DNA from: VRUE01 sp963717375
GTDB taxonomy: Bacteria > Actinomycetota > Thermoleophilia > Solirubrobacterales > 70-9
DNA: 64,000 nucleotides
Direction of reading: 5' to 3'
Assembly: GCA_963717375.1 (NCBI GenBank)
Contig: OY970329.1
Coordinates: 124,001 to 188,000 of the forward strand
Of the stretch, positions 7,884 to 15,685 are shown in pieces. Numbering within the stretch: the stretch's first letter is position 1; every line of letters begins with the position of its first letter. The notes below the pieces were generated by a model. The model did not search any database. It was not told the origin of the DNA and saw only the letters and a program-made list of their open reading frames with translations. A program made the position numbers and the translations under genes.

Positions 7884-8234
7884 ATGGGCAAGCCAGTGAT
7901 GTGGTTCGAAGTTGCAGGCAAGGATCACCAGGGACTGAAGGACTTCTACTCGCAGCTCTTCGAGTGGCAGCTGACCGACATGGAGGAGATGCCGTACGCG
8001 ATGGTCGACACCGGCGGCGAGGGAATCCCCGGCGGGATCGGCGCGGCGCCGGAGGGCAGCTCCGGCCACGTCACTTTCTACGTCCTGGTCGAAGACATCG
8101 AGGCGGCGCTGGCGAAGGCGGAGGGCCTCGGCGGCACCAAGGTGATGGGCCCGATGGATATCCCCAGCGGCCAGATCGCCCTCTTCACCGACCCCGAGGG
8201 TCACCAGATCGGCTTGATGACGCGGACGGGCTGA
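7884..8234 (+). CDS. VOC family protein (glyoxalase/bleomycin-resistance fold)
   Basis: The start is set at ATG 7884 because AAGGAGG ends 7 bases upstream; the longer reading frame only adds residues with no family support. The 116-residue protein shows the two beta-alpha-beta-beta-beta modules of the vicinal oxygen chelate fold: PVMWFEVAGKDHQGLKDFY, then VTFYVLVEDIEAALAKAEGLG, and the ending FTDPEGHQIGLM. It follows the SRPBCC gene by 26 bases and is probably the third gene of the ArsR operon. SRPBCC and VOC proteins are often co-encoded in actinobacteria; the reaction here is unknown. Confidence 0.85.
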   Translation: MGKPVMWFEVAGKDHQGLKDFYSQLFEWQLTDMEEMPYAMVDTGGEGIPGGIGAAPEGSSGHVTFYVLVEDIEAALAKAEGLGGTKVMGPMDIPSGQIALFTDPEGHQIGLMTRTG

Positions 8235-8238
8235 GCTT

Positions 8239-8273
8239 CGAAGCCCGGGCCGGAAACTACGGCCCGGGCTTCG
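8239..8273. terminator. Bidirectional hairpin terminator between convergent genes
   Basis: A perfect 14-bp stem (8239-8252 with 8260-8273) with a 7-base loop begins 4 bases after the VOC stop codon. The stop codon of the convergent membrane-protein gene lies in the loop, so the same hairpin can end both transcripts. Confidence 0.65.
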
Positions 8274-9000
8274 CGTGCAGCTCGACCCCGCCGCCCTTTT
8301 CGCGGATCAGGTCGACGGTGAGCAGCACCGCGGCGACGGCGTAGAAGGGGGTGAAGGCGATGTTGGTCAGCACGTCGGCCGCCCACTCCGCAACCAGGGA
8401 GCCGCCGAAGGCGCTGTGGGCCGCTCCGGTAATCGCGTCAGTGAGGGCGTCGCCGACGATCTCGATCGGGATCAGCACCAGGGCGACGAGGAGGAACTTG
8501 CCCCGAACCAGTTGCAGGCTGCGGCGAAAAGCGGCGCGGATCCCGCGATGCTCGATCTCGACCACGGGCGCCGCCAGGCCAAGCCAGACAAAGGCGAGGA
8601 CACCGGGAACGACGAAGGTAATCAAGCCGACCGCGACCAGTGTCAGGTAGATCAGGTCGATCGCGATCAGCGGGCCGTAATTGACCATGCGGGCGATCTC
8701 CCGTAGTGGCGGCGGCTTACCCGCTTTGGGGTGGGTGAGCGAGATCGCCACCGCACCGGTGTAGAAGACCTCTCCCATCAGCCCAGTAGCCGCAAGCGCC
8801 ACCACGGCTGCGGCGGCGGCGAGCAGCTTCAGCCCGTTACTGAAGCCAAAGGAGCCGATTTCGGCATGGACGGTCGCCGCGTGGATCAGGCCGAGGGGGA
8901 CGAAGACGACCACGGCGAGCAGCAACAGCGAGGGCGCCCAGCGGATGTAAGTGCGCCCGATCCGGGCATAGGTCGAGGCCAGCTCGGCGCGGCGGCTCAC
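8257..9000 (-). CDS. Polytopic membrane protein of unknown function
   Basis: A 247-residue protein with about six hydrophobic segments, a short basic N terminus and no catalytic motif I can name. The loop HRGIRAAFRRSLQLVRGKF between hydrophobic segments is typical of a broad family of bacterial membrane proteins annotated as glycerophosphodiester-phosphodiesterase membrane domain or DUF-type proteins. That family match is tentative. It starts at GTG and is the last gene of a three-gene minus-strand set (9733 to 8257) with gaps of 1 to 3 bases, so it is very likely co-transcribed with the two genes before it. Confidence 0.65.
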   Translation of the reverse strand: MSRRAELASTYARIGRTYIRWAPSLLLLAVVVFVPLGLIHAATVHAEIGSFGFSNGLKLLAAAAAVVALAATGLMGEVFYTGAVAISLTHPKAGKPPPLREIARMVNYGPLIAIDLIYLTLVAVGLITFVVPGVLAFVWLGLAAPVVEIEHRGIRAAFRRSLQLVRGKFLLVALVLIPIEIVGDALTDAITGAAHSAFGGSLVAEWAADVLTNIAFTPFYAVAAVLLTVDLIREKGGGVELHAKPGP

Positions 9001-9001
9001 G

Positions 9002-9334
9002 TCAGCGGTGGCGCCGGCGCCCGGACGGACGACGGCCGCGGTCCTGCAGTCTTGACGGCGAAGATTCGGAGACCGGGACGCGCTTCACCTGGGAGAGCTC
9101 GCCGATCAGCCCCTCTTCGGCGCAGCGCCGGTGCCAGTGGTGATGTTCGGTGCCGCCGAGGCGGAAGACGTACTGGACGACGACGTGATCGCTGCCGATC
9201 TCGATGTCGCCGTGGCAGGACGGACAGCGGTAGAGCTTGCGCGAGATCGCCCGGATCACCCAGGCCTCGTCGCCCTCTTCGGTGGTGCCGCGCAGGCTCC
9301 AGCGCTTGTCGGGCAGGCCCTCGAGGCCGGCCAT
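9002..9334 (-). CDS. Small zinc-finger-like protein of unknown function
   Basis: A 110-residue protein whose middle holds CPSC (near residue 37), a run HHHWH and a later cysteine (RRCAEEG). This could complete a zinc site of CxxC plus His/Cys type. The last 25 residues are rich in Arg, Pro and Ser and look disordered. Similar small proteins with YRCPSCHGDIEIG-type segments are common in actinobacteria and have no known function. It lies 3 bases after the membrane-protein gene at 9338 and 1 base before the one starting at 9000. Confidence 0.6.
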   Translation of the reverse strand: MAGLEGLPDKRWSLRGTTEEGDEAWVIRAISRKLYRCPSCHGDIEIGSDHVVVQYVFRLGGTEHHHWHRRCAEEGLIGELSQVKRVPVSESSPSRLQDRGRRPSGRRRHR

Positions 9335-9337
9335 CGA

Positions 9338-9733
9338 CTACCGGCGCGACAGCCAGCCGAAGCCGGCGGCCATCGCCAGGTTGGAGACACTCGCAAGGCG
9401 CAGGCCCAGCTTGGCGCCGGGGCGACTTACCGCCGCCGACTCGGACCAGAGCGCGTCGGTCGCGATCTCGGTTCCGCGCAACCAGGCCAGCGCCCACCAG
9501 TCGCGCGGCTCGCCGCGGCGCTCGGCAATCAGGTGGGCGGCGGCAAAGGTGAGCCAGATCGGACCGCAGCGACGGAAGAGGTGTTCGGCGTCCGGCGAGG
9601 GGTGCTCGTGTCCGAGCACCTTCAGCGTTGTGGCCGGGGCGGCGATCGCGGCGCTGCCGAGCACGAGGTCGAAGACGATCATGTTGCGGTTGGTGAGGCG
9701 CAGCGCCTGCTCGAGTGTCATCGCGCCGTCCAT
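9338..9733 (-). CDS. Small membrane protein of unknown function
   Basis: A 131-residue protein with three or four moderately hydrophobic segments (about 20-38, 58-72 and 105-128). It may start at ATG 9733 or at ATG 9721 (MTLEQALRLTNRN); neither has a convincing ribosome site. I do not recognise the family. It is the first gene of the minus-strand trio and is divergent from the RpiR-family regulator, with about 120 bases between the two starts. That gap shows no clear palindrome. Confidence 0.55.
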   Translation of the reverse strand: MDGAMTLEQALRLTNRNMIVFDLVLGSAAIAAPATTLKVLGHEHPSPDAEHLFRRCGPIWLTFAAAHLIAERRGEPRDWWALAWLRGTEIATDALWSESAAVSRPGAKLGLRLASVSNLAMAAGFGWLSRR

Positions 9734-9852
9734 CCAACCAGAAAACCAACCGACGGTCCGAAAAACCCTCGATTTGCGACGGAAATCAGCCTATTCGCAG
9801 ATCCGTAGGCAGCGGCGGAAGGGAAAGCCGGGGGTCCGACGAATCTGAGGCC

Positions 9853-10707
9853 GTGACCAAGACCGCGACTAAACCACCTCAGCTAAAGAGCCTCTCCGAG
9901 TACATCCAAGAGCGCTTCGACGAGTTCTCGCGTTCGCAGAAAGATGTCGCTCGTTACATCGTTGATCACCTAGACGAGGCAGCATTCCTCACCGCCGAGG
10001 AGCTGGCCCGGAGAGCGAGCACTTCGTCATCGACGGTTGTGCGCTTCTCCCAGGCCCTCGGCTTCGAGGGATACCCCGAGCTTCAGCAGGCCGCAATTGA
10101 GGAGTACCGCAGCGCCGGTGCCGCCGCGAGTGGCAGCGCCAGCTCCGGCGCCCTCTTCTCCTTCGATCACTCCGAGCTGGAGGGATCGCTCGGCGCCGAC
10201 TACGCCAACCTTGAGGAAACAGCGAAGAAGCTGACTCGCGAGCAGGTCGACGGTGCCGTCGCCGCCCTCGCCGAGTCCCAGCGCGTCGTCATCGTCGGGG
10301 TTGACCAGATGGCCTTCTTTGCCAGCTACCTGCGCCACACGCTGAGTCTGCTTGACATCCGGGCGGAGATCGTCGCCAGTACCGGCGGCGAGTCGCTGCA
10401 ACGCCTGGGGCGGATCGATGAAGAGACGCTCGTCATCGTCCTCTCCTCGGGCCGGGCCCATCCACTACTTCTGCGGGCGATGAAGCTTGCCCTGCACCGC
10501 GGCGCCCGCACCCTCGCGGTCTCCGACGCCTCGATGTCTGAGGTTGGCGAGCACGCCGAGCTGACGCTCTACTACTCCTCGAACAGCCCCTCTTTCGCGC
10601 GCTCCAACACGGCGCTGATGGCACTGGTCCAGGCGCTTGCCCACGGTCTTTACGCGCGTGACGAAGACACGCACAAAGACCGCATCCGCGCCTACAAGCT
10701 GAAGTAG
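9853..10707 (+). CDS. MurR/RpiR-family transcriptional regulator
   Basis: The start is placed at GTG 9853, giving 284 residues that begin just before the helix-turn-helix; the longer open frame upstream is not family-like. The N-terminal HTH_6 domain (about 10-90) contains RFDEFSRSQKDVARYIVDH and ASTSSSTVVRFSQALGFEGYPEL. The C-terminal SIS domain (about 120-270) contains VIVGVDQMAFFASYLRH and the sugar-phosphate-binding type segment VIVLSSGRAHPLLLRAM. Such regulators usually sense a phosphosugar. No sugar catabolic gene adjoins; the B6 synthesis operon follows 27 bases later, so any regulatory link to pdxS would be unusual and is only positional. Confidence 0.85.
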   Translation: MTKTATKPPQLKSLSEYIQERFDEFSRSQKDVARYIVDHLDEAAFLTAEELARRASTSSSTVVRFSQALGFEGYPELQQAAIEEYRSAGAAASGSASSGALFSFDHSELEGSLGADYANLEETAKKLTREQVDGAVAALAESQRVVIVGVDQMAFFASYLRHTLSLLDIRAEIVASTGGESLQRLGRIDEETLVIVLSSGRAHPLLLRAMKLALHRGARTLAVSDASMSEVGEHAELTLYYSSNSPSFARSNTALMALVQALAHGLYARDEDTHKDRIRAYKLK

Positions 10708-10720
10708 CGGCCCGCACCCG

Positions 10721-10726
10721 TAATAT
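10721..10726 (+). promoter_or_regulatory. Putative -10 element of a leaderless promoter for pdxS
   Basis: TAATAT, a near-consensus -10 hexamer, lies 8 bases before the GTG of pdxS with no Shine-Dalgarno sequence in between. Transcription would begin at or within a base or two of the start codon. The -35 region is not recognisable. Confidence 0.4.
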
Positions 10727-10734
10727 GCGGACTC

Positions 10735-11622
10735 GTGACTGAGCGAGCGACTTTCCGAGTCAAGACCGGCCTGGCCGAGATGCTTAAGGGCGGCGTGATC
10801 ATGGACGTGGTCACGCCTGAGCAGGCACGGATCGCCGAGGATGCCGGGGCCTGCGCGGTCATGGCACTCGAGCGCGTGCCGTCTGACATTCGCCGCGACG
10901 GGGGAGTGGCGCGGATGTCGGATCCGGCGATGATCAAGGGGATCCAGGAGGCGGTGAGCATTCCGGTGATGGCGAAGGCGAGGATCGGCCACTTCGCCGA
11001 GGCCCAGGTGCTGCAGGCGCTCGAGGTCGACTACATCGACGAGTCGGAGGTATTGACCCCGGCTGACGAGCGCAACCACATCGACAAGCTTGCCTTCGAG
11101 GTGCCGTTCGTCTGCGGCGCTACCAACCTCGGTGAGGCGCTGCGGCGGATCGGCGAGGGGGCGGCGATGATCCGCTCCAAGGGCGAGGCCGGGACCGGCA
11201 ACGTGGTCGAGGCGGTGCGCCACATGCGCGAAATCGTCTCCGGCATCAAGCGGCTGGCCCAGCTTGGCCCCGAGGAGCTCTCGAGCGCCGCCAAAGAGCA
11301 CCAGGCCCCGCTGGAAGTCGTGCACGAGGTGGCTGAGAAGGGCCGCCTGCCGGTGCCGCTCTTCTGCGCCGGCGGCATCGCCACTCCGGCGGACGCGGCG
11401 CTGATGATGCAGCTCGGCGCCGAAGGAAACTTCGTCGGTTCGGGAATCTTCAAGAGCGCCGACCCGGAGCGCCGGGCGCGGGCGATCGTCGAGGCAACCA
11501 CTCATTTCAGCGACCCGGAGCGGGTCGCGGCGGCCTCGATCGGACTCGGCGAGGCGATGCCGGGCCTCGAGATCGCGGAGCTCGCCGCGGCGGACGCCCT
11601 TCTTCAAGACCGCGGTGCCTGA
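10735..11622 (+). CDS. pdxS: Pyridoxal 5'-phosphate synthase subunit PdxS
   Basis: The 295-residue protein is a full-length PdxS (Pdx1). This TIM-barrel synthase makes pyridoxal phosphate from ribose 5-phosphate, glyceraldehyde 3-phosphate and ammonia. The known catalytic residues are present at the standard numbers: D24, K81 (in VMAKARIGHF) and K149 (in RSKGEAGTGN). Ammonia comes from PdxT, whose reading frame overlaps the pdxS stop codon by four bases. Twelve PdxS form the core of the cytoplasmic complex in relatives. The gene starts at GTG, apparently without a ribosome site. Confidence 0.97.
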   Translation: MTERATFRVKTGLAEMLKGGVIMDVVTPEQARIAEDAGACAVMALERVPSDIRRDGGVARMSDPAMIKGIQEAVSIPVMAKARIGHFAEAQVLQALEVDYIDESEVLTPADERNHIDKLAFEVPFVCGATNLGEALRRIGEGAAMIRSKGEAGTGNVVEAVRHMREIVSGIKRLAQLGPEELSSAAKEHQAPLEVVHEVAEKGRLPVPLFCAGGIATPADAALMMQLGAEGNFVGSGIFKSADPERRARAIVEATTHFSDPERVAAASIGLGEAMPGLEIAELAAADALLQDRGA

Positions 11623-12206
11623 CCCTGCTTCTCGGCGTCCTCGCCATCCAGGGGGGTTTTGAAGCGCACCTGCGCACGCTGCGCGGGCTTGGGGCGGAGA
11701 CGAGGGAGGTGCGTGTTCCCGCTGACCTCGACGGGCTCGACGGCCTGGTGATTCCCGGTGGAGAGAGCACGACGATCTCGATGGGGATCGAGTCGGCGGG
11801 CCTGGAAGGGCCGATCCGGGCGCATCGGCAACGGGGTGGCACGGTGTTCGGCACTTGCGCCGGGATGATTGTTTGCGATGACGCGCACCTGGGGCTGATC
11901 GACGCGACGGCTGCGCGCAACGCGTTCGGCCGCCAGCTGCAGAGCTTCGAGGCGGACCTCGAAGTCGAGGGGCTTGGGGACGAGCCGCTGCGGGCGGTCT
12001 TCATCCGCGCCCCCTGGATTGAACGGCACGGCGCCGGGGTTGAGGTGCTGGCCAGCCACGAGGGTCACCCGGTGGCGATTCGCGAGGGTGGCGTGCTCGC
12101 CTGCGCCTTCCATCCAGAGCTGACCGACGATTCCCGGCTGCATGCATTCTTTATGGCAATGACTACGAGCGCGGGAACGCGCGCTCGGGAGGAGGCTGAG
12201 GCGTGA
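11619..12206 (+). CDS. pdxT: Pyridoxal 5'-phosphate synthase glutaminase subunit PdxT, probable CTG start
   Basis: The glutaminase that feeds ammonia to PdxS. With a start at CTG 11619 the protein has 195 residues and carries GGES at 48-51, the nucleophile C80 in GTCAG, and H165 and E167 in FHPE, all where the family has them. No ATG, GTG or TTG occurs in frame before GTG 11709. That start would remove the first beta strand and the VLAIQGGFEAH segment that every PdxT needs. CTG 11619 overlaps the pdxS TGA as CTGA, the usual geometry of coupled starts; CTG 11625 is the alternative. The stop overlaps the next gene's GTG by four bases. Confidence 0.9.
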   Translation: MTLLLGVLAIQGGFEAHLRTLRGLGAETREVRVPADLDGLDGLVIPGGESTTISMGIESAGLEGPIRAHRQRGGTVFGTCAGMIVCDDAHLGLIDATAARNAFGRQLQSFEADLEVEGLGDEPLRAVFIRAPWIERHGAGVEVLASHEGHPVAIREGGVLACAFHPELTDDSRLHAFFMAMTTSAGTRAREEAEA

Positions 12207-13306
12207 GAGATCCAAGAGCGGAGAACCTGGCGAAGATCCTGGTCGGCTACTCGACCAAGGTCAAGGCGGGGGAGGTGGTCTCGATTGATGGCGAGGTCGG
12301 GGCCGAGCCCCTGCTGCGGGCTGTATACGGGGAGGTGCTGAAGGCGGGGGCGCACCCGATCCTCAACGTCTCGCTCGACGGGCTGGCGGCGGTCTACTAC
12401 CAGCACGCCAGCGACGAGCAGCTGGAGTGGATCTCGCCGCATCTGGAGTGGACGGTTGACAACGCCGACGTGCGGATCGGCATCGGCGCCAGCGCCAATA
12501 CGCGTGAACTCTCCAGCGTCGACCCCGAGCGCCAGACCCGCCGCCAGACCGCGACCGGGCCAGTGCTGAACCGGATGATGGAGCGCAGCGCCGCCGGCGA
12601 TTTCCGCTGGTGCTACACCCTGTTTCCGACCAACGCCTACGCCTCCGAGGCGGAGATGAGCCTCACCGACTACGAGGACTTCTACTTCGGCGCCTGTCTG
12701 GCCGACGACCCGGACCCGCTGACCGCCTGGAAGCGCGCCTCGGCCGAGTGCGAACGGCTCGCCGAGTGGATCGAGGGACACGAGGAGGTGCGGGTGACCG
12801 CCCCCGGCACCGACATCAAGCTCGGCATCGCCGGGCGCAAATTCATCCCCTGCGTTGGCGATCACAACATGCCCGACGGCGAGTTCTTCACCGGCCCGGT
12901 CGAGGACTCGGTCGAGGGCGAGGTCACCTTCCACCTGCCGGCGGTAATCGGCGGTCGCGAGGTCTCCGGCGTGCGCCTGCGCTTCGAGGCGGGCAAGGTC
13001 GTTGACGCCAGCGCCGAGCGCGGTGAGGAGTTCCTGATCCAGCTGCTCGACACCGATGAGGGCGCCCGCCGCCTCGGCGAGCTCGGGATCGGCACCAACT
13101 ACGGGATCGATCGCGGCACGCTCGAGGTCCTGCTCGACGAGAAGATCGGCGGCACCGTCCACATGGCCGTCGGTAAGTCCTACCCGGAGTCGGGCGGCGT
13201 CAATGACTCGGCCGTGCACACCGACCTGGTCTGTGACCTGCGCAAGGGCGGCAAGATCGAAGTCGACGGCGTCGACTTCCAGGTCGACGGCAAGTTCGTC
13301 GTCTAG
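12203..13306 (+). CDS. Aminopeptidase, M29 family
   Basis: A 367-residue cytoplasmic metallo-aminopeptidase of the thermophilic M29 (AmpS/AmpT) family. Signature segments are MPDGEFFTGP at 223-232, GIGTNYGID near 292 and the closing GVNDSAVHTDLVCD at 332-345. These supply the Glu, His and Asp ligands of the two-metal site. Length is slightly below the usual 400-410 residues, but no motif is missing. It starts at GTG inside the pdxT stop (GTGA), so it is the third gene of the pdxS operon. The link to B6 synthesis is positional. Confidence 0.9.
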   Translation: MRDPRAENLAKILVGYSTKVKAGEVVSIDGEVGAEPLLRAVYGEVLKAGAHPILNVSLDGLAAVYYQHASDEQLEWISPHLEWTVDNADVRIGIGASANTRELSSVDPERQTRRQTATGPVLNRMMERSAAGDFRWCYTLFPTNAYASEAEMSLTDYEDFYFGACLADDPDPLTAWKRASAECERLAEWIEGHEEVRVTAPGTDIKLGIAGRKFIPCVGDHNMPDGEFFTGPVEDSVEGEVTFHLPAVIGGREVSGVRLRFEAGKVVDASAERGEEFLIQLLDTDEGARRLGELGIGTNYGIDRGTLEVLLDEKIGGTVHMAVGKSYPESGGVNDSAVHTDLVCDLRKGGKIEVDGVDFQVDGKFVV

Positions 13307-13322
13307 GGGTTTGGGCCGGGAG

Positions 13323-13769
13323 CTACTGGTTGCCGATCGGGGAACCGGCCAGCAGGAAGAACCAGACGGTTAGACAGAGGAGGGCGAGCAGGACCGAGCC
13401 CATCAGGACGGCCTCGACGACCGTGGTGGTGCCGGCGGCCGGCGACGTGTCGCGCATGCTCTTCAGCCAGGTCGGCCGCATCGGCGCCAGTCGGTTGGTG
13501 CCGGTGATCTGGATGTAGAGCCGGTTGAGCCGCCCGATCAACCAGGAGACGACGAGGACCGAGACGATGATCCCGGCGGCGACGACGAAGTACGGGCCGC
13601 CGCTGGGAAATTGGGTGTGGGAGACCTTGGACGCGATGTAGATCCAGCTCAGCGGAATCGCGGTCCAGAGCGAGAGCGCCGCCATCAGCATGACGATGAA
13701 GACGAGGCTGGCTGCCAATCCCCGGGCCGGTCCGCCGCGGTGCGAATCGCTGACCATTTCCACATTCAT
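13323..13769 (-). CDS. Small membrane protein of unknown function
   Basis: Only the last 148 residues of a much longer open frame look real: from MNVEMVSDSH, a protein with about three membrane segments (20-45, 60-80 and 116-140), ending in GSPIGNQ. A second possible start is ATG 13757. Farther upstream the frame is antisense to yebC and has the composition of a shadow. The start lies 12 bases from that of yebC on the other strand, so both promoters must lie inside the opposing coding sequences or be leaderless. No family recognised. Confidence 0.6.
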   Translation of the reverse strand: MNVEMVSDSHRGGPARGLAASLVFIVMLMAALSLWTAIPLSWIYIASKVSHTQFPSGGPYFVVAAGIIVSVLVVSWLIGRLNRLYIQITGTNRLAPMRPTWLKSMRDTSPAAGTTTVVEAVLMGSVLLALLCLTVWFFLLAGSPIGNQ

Positions 13770-13781
13770 AGAATGCCAGGT

Positions 13782-14531
13782 ATGTCCGGACATTCGAAGT
13801 GGTCTTCGATTAAGCATAAGAAGGGTGCCGCCGACGCTAAGCGGGGCAAGGAATTCACCAAGCTGGCCCGGGCGATCACCGTCGCCGCGCGCGATGGTGG
13901 GCCAAATCCGGAAGCAAACGCCCCGCTGGCGACCGCAATCCAGAAGGCGCGCGATGCCTCGATGCCGAAGGACAACATCCAGCGAGCGATCGACCGTGGC
14001 AGCGGCATCGGCACCGACGCCGACGCGATCGAACACATCCTCTTCGAGGGCTACGGCCCCGGTGGCGCCGCGATCCTCGTCGAGGCGCTGAGCGACAACC
14101 GCAACCGCACCAGCGCCGACGTCCGCCACGCCTTCAACAAGCATCACGGCAGCCTCGGCGAGCCCGGCTCGGTCGCCTGGATCTTCGAGAAACGCGGCGT
14201 GATCGTGGTCGACGCCGGGCGCTACGGCGAGGATGACCTGATCGTGGCGATCGACGCCGGCGCCGAGGACGTGCGCGAGGACGGCGAGCAGCTGCGGGTG
14301 GTCTGCGAGCCGACCGACCTCAGCGCGGTGCGCGAGGCGCTGGAGGGCGCCGGGGTCGAGGTCCAGTCCTCCGAGGTGACGATGGAGCCGAAAAGCACGG
14401 TCCTGGTCAAGGGCAGCGAGGCCGAAGACCTGCTGCGCCTCTTCGACGCCCTCGAAGAGCACGACGACGTCAACGAGGTCCACGGCAACTTCGACGTCCC
14501 GCAGGAGATCATCGAGAAGCTCGCGGCCTGA
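13782..14531 (+). CDS. yebC: YebC/PmpR family protein
   Basis: A 249-residue protein that begins with the family signature MSGHSKW and KHKKGAADAKRGKEF. It continues with GGPNPEANAPLATAI and ends in the acidic domain III (EEHDDVNEVHGNFD). The start at 13782 is chosen over ATG 13773 because MSGHSKW is the invariant N terminus of the family. YebC proteins were long described as DNA-binding regulators; recent work on the family shows a role in translation of proline-rich stretches. Its place directly before ruvC-ruvA-ruvB is a widely conserved arrangement. Confidence 0.95.
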   Translation: MSGHSKWSSIKHKKGAADAKRGKEFTKLARAITVAARDGGPNPEANAPLATAIQKARDASMPKDNIQRAIDRGSGIGTDADAIEHILFEGYGPGGAAILVEALSDNRNRTSADVRHAFNKHHGSLGEPGSVAWIFEKRGVIVVDAGRYGEDDLIVAIDAGAEDVREDGEQLRVVCEPTDLSAVREALEGAGVEVQSSEVTMEPKSTVLVKGSEAEDLLRLFDALEEHDDVNEVHGNFDVPQEIIEKLAA

Positions 14532-14564
14532 AGGCATCCGGGGCTGCTCCCAGAATCACTTCCC

Positions 14565-15092
14565 ATGCAAGTCGTGATGGGGATCGACCCCGGCGCAGCC
14601 AACCTTGGGTTTGGCGTGGTCAGGATCGAGGGCAGTCGTATGGTTGCCCTCGACGGCGGCGTCGTCGAGACCACGCCGGATCTGCCGATGGAGCGCCGTT
14701 TGGAGCGGATCCACAGCGCCCTCGCGGAGCTGATCGCCTGGCACCAGCCGGCGGCGATGGCGCTCGAGGACCTCTACTTCGGCAAGAACGTGCACTCGGC
14801 GATGGCCGTCGGCCGCGCCAGCGGCGCCGCGATGCTGGCCGCCGCGCAAGGCGACGTTCGCTGCTTCACCTACACGCCGCAGGCGATCAAGAAGGCTGTC
14901 TGCGGCTCCGGCGCCGCCGGCAAGGGGCAGGTGCAGCGAATGGTCGGGACCCTGCTTGGTCTGCCCGAGCCGCCGACGCCGGACCACGCCGCCGACGCCC
15001 TTGCCGTGGCGATCTGTCACGGCGGCGCGACCGGGCGGGAAGCGGCGACGCTTGCCGCCGAAGAAGCCGTCTCGGCGAGGCTGGCCGGATGA
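14565..15092 (+). CDS. ruvC: Crossover junction endodeoxyribonuclease RuvC
   Basis: The 175-residue Holliday-junction resolvase has the four metal ligands of the RNase H fold: D8 in GIDPG, E68 in ALEDLYF, H141 and D144 in DHAADALAVAICH. The His in the third position is the form known from Thermus RuvC, where E. coli has Asp. It nicks four-way junctions symmetrically while bound to the RuvAB motor. The gene lies 33 bases after yebC and its stop codon overlaps the ruvA start as ATGA. Confidence 0.97.
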   Translation: MQVVMGIDPGAANLGFGVVRIEGSRMVALDGGVVETTPDLPMERRLERIHSALAELIAWHQPAAMALEDLYFGKNVHSAMAVGRASGAAMLAAAQGDVRCFTYTPQAIKKAVCGSGAAGKGQVQRMVGTLLGLPEPPTPDHAADALAVAICHGGATGREAATLAAEEAVSARLAG

Positions 15093-15685
15093 TCGCCGCC
15101 GTCCGCGGCGAGGTGATGGTGCGCCGCGCCGACCACGTCGTGATCGATGCCGGTGGCGTCGGCTACCGGCTGGCGGTCTCGGCCGAGACGCTGAAGGCGG
15201 TGCCGGCCACCGGGCGCGAGGCCTTCCTTCACGCCGAGCTGATCTCCCGCGACGACTCCCTCGCCCTCTTTGGCTTTGCCTCCGAGGAGGAGCGCGATCT
15301 CTTCGGCGAGCTGACCTCGGTCAGTGGGATCGGCCCCAAGGTCGCCCTCGCGGTGCTCTCCGGCGGCCCCGTGCGCGAACTGCTGCGAGCGATCGCCGCC
15401 GGCGACGCCAAACGCTTTCAGGCGGTGCCGGGAATCGGCAAACGGACTTCGGAGCGGATCATCGTCGAGCTGCGCGAGAAGGTCGCCGGGGCGCTGGAGG
15501 AGGAAGTGATGCTGGCCGGCGCCGATGGTGAGGACCCGCGCGGGCTCGCCCGCGATGGCCTGGTCAACCTCGGTTACGCGCCACTCGAGGCCGAGCAATT
15601 GCTGGACGGGATCGAGGGCGATGACCCCGAGCAGATGCTGAGCGCAGCGTTGCGCAAGGCCGGCACATCGCGGAGCAAGGCGTGA
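15089..15685 (+). CDS. ruvA: Holliday junction DNA helicase subunit RuvA
   Basis: The 198-residue junction-binding subunit. It shows the N-terminal OB fold (MIAAVRGEV with VVIDAGGVGYRL), then two helix-hairpin-helix motifs (SVSGIGPKVALAVLSG and AVPGIGKRTSERIIVEL), and a flexible linker. The C-terminal RuvB-binding domain (about 150-195) contains NLGYAPLEAEQLLDGI. It forms tetramers on four-way junctions and loads RuvB. It overlaps ruvC at its start and ruvB at its end by four bases each, so the three are translationally coupled. Confidence 0.97.
   Translation: MIAAVRGEVMVRRADHVVIDAGGVGYRLAVSAETLKAVPATGREAFLHAELISRDDSLALFGFASEEERDLFGELTSVSGIGPKVALAVLSGGPVRELLRAIAAGDAKRFQAVPGIGKRTSERIIVELREKVAGALEEEVMLAGADGEDPRGLARDGLVNLGYAPLEAEQLLDGIEGDDPEQMLSAALRKAGTSRSKA

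Noticed and set aside
13323..14537. 404-residue reading of the small membrane protein.
   Set aside because: The upstream two thirds are antisense to yebC and Asp/Val/Leu/Arg-rich shadow; only the last 148 residues have membrane-protein character.
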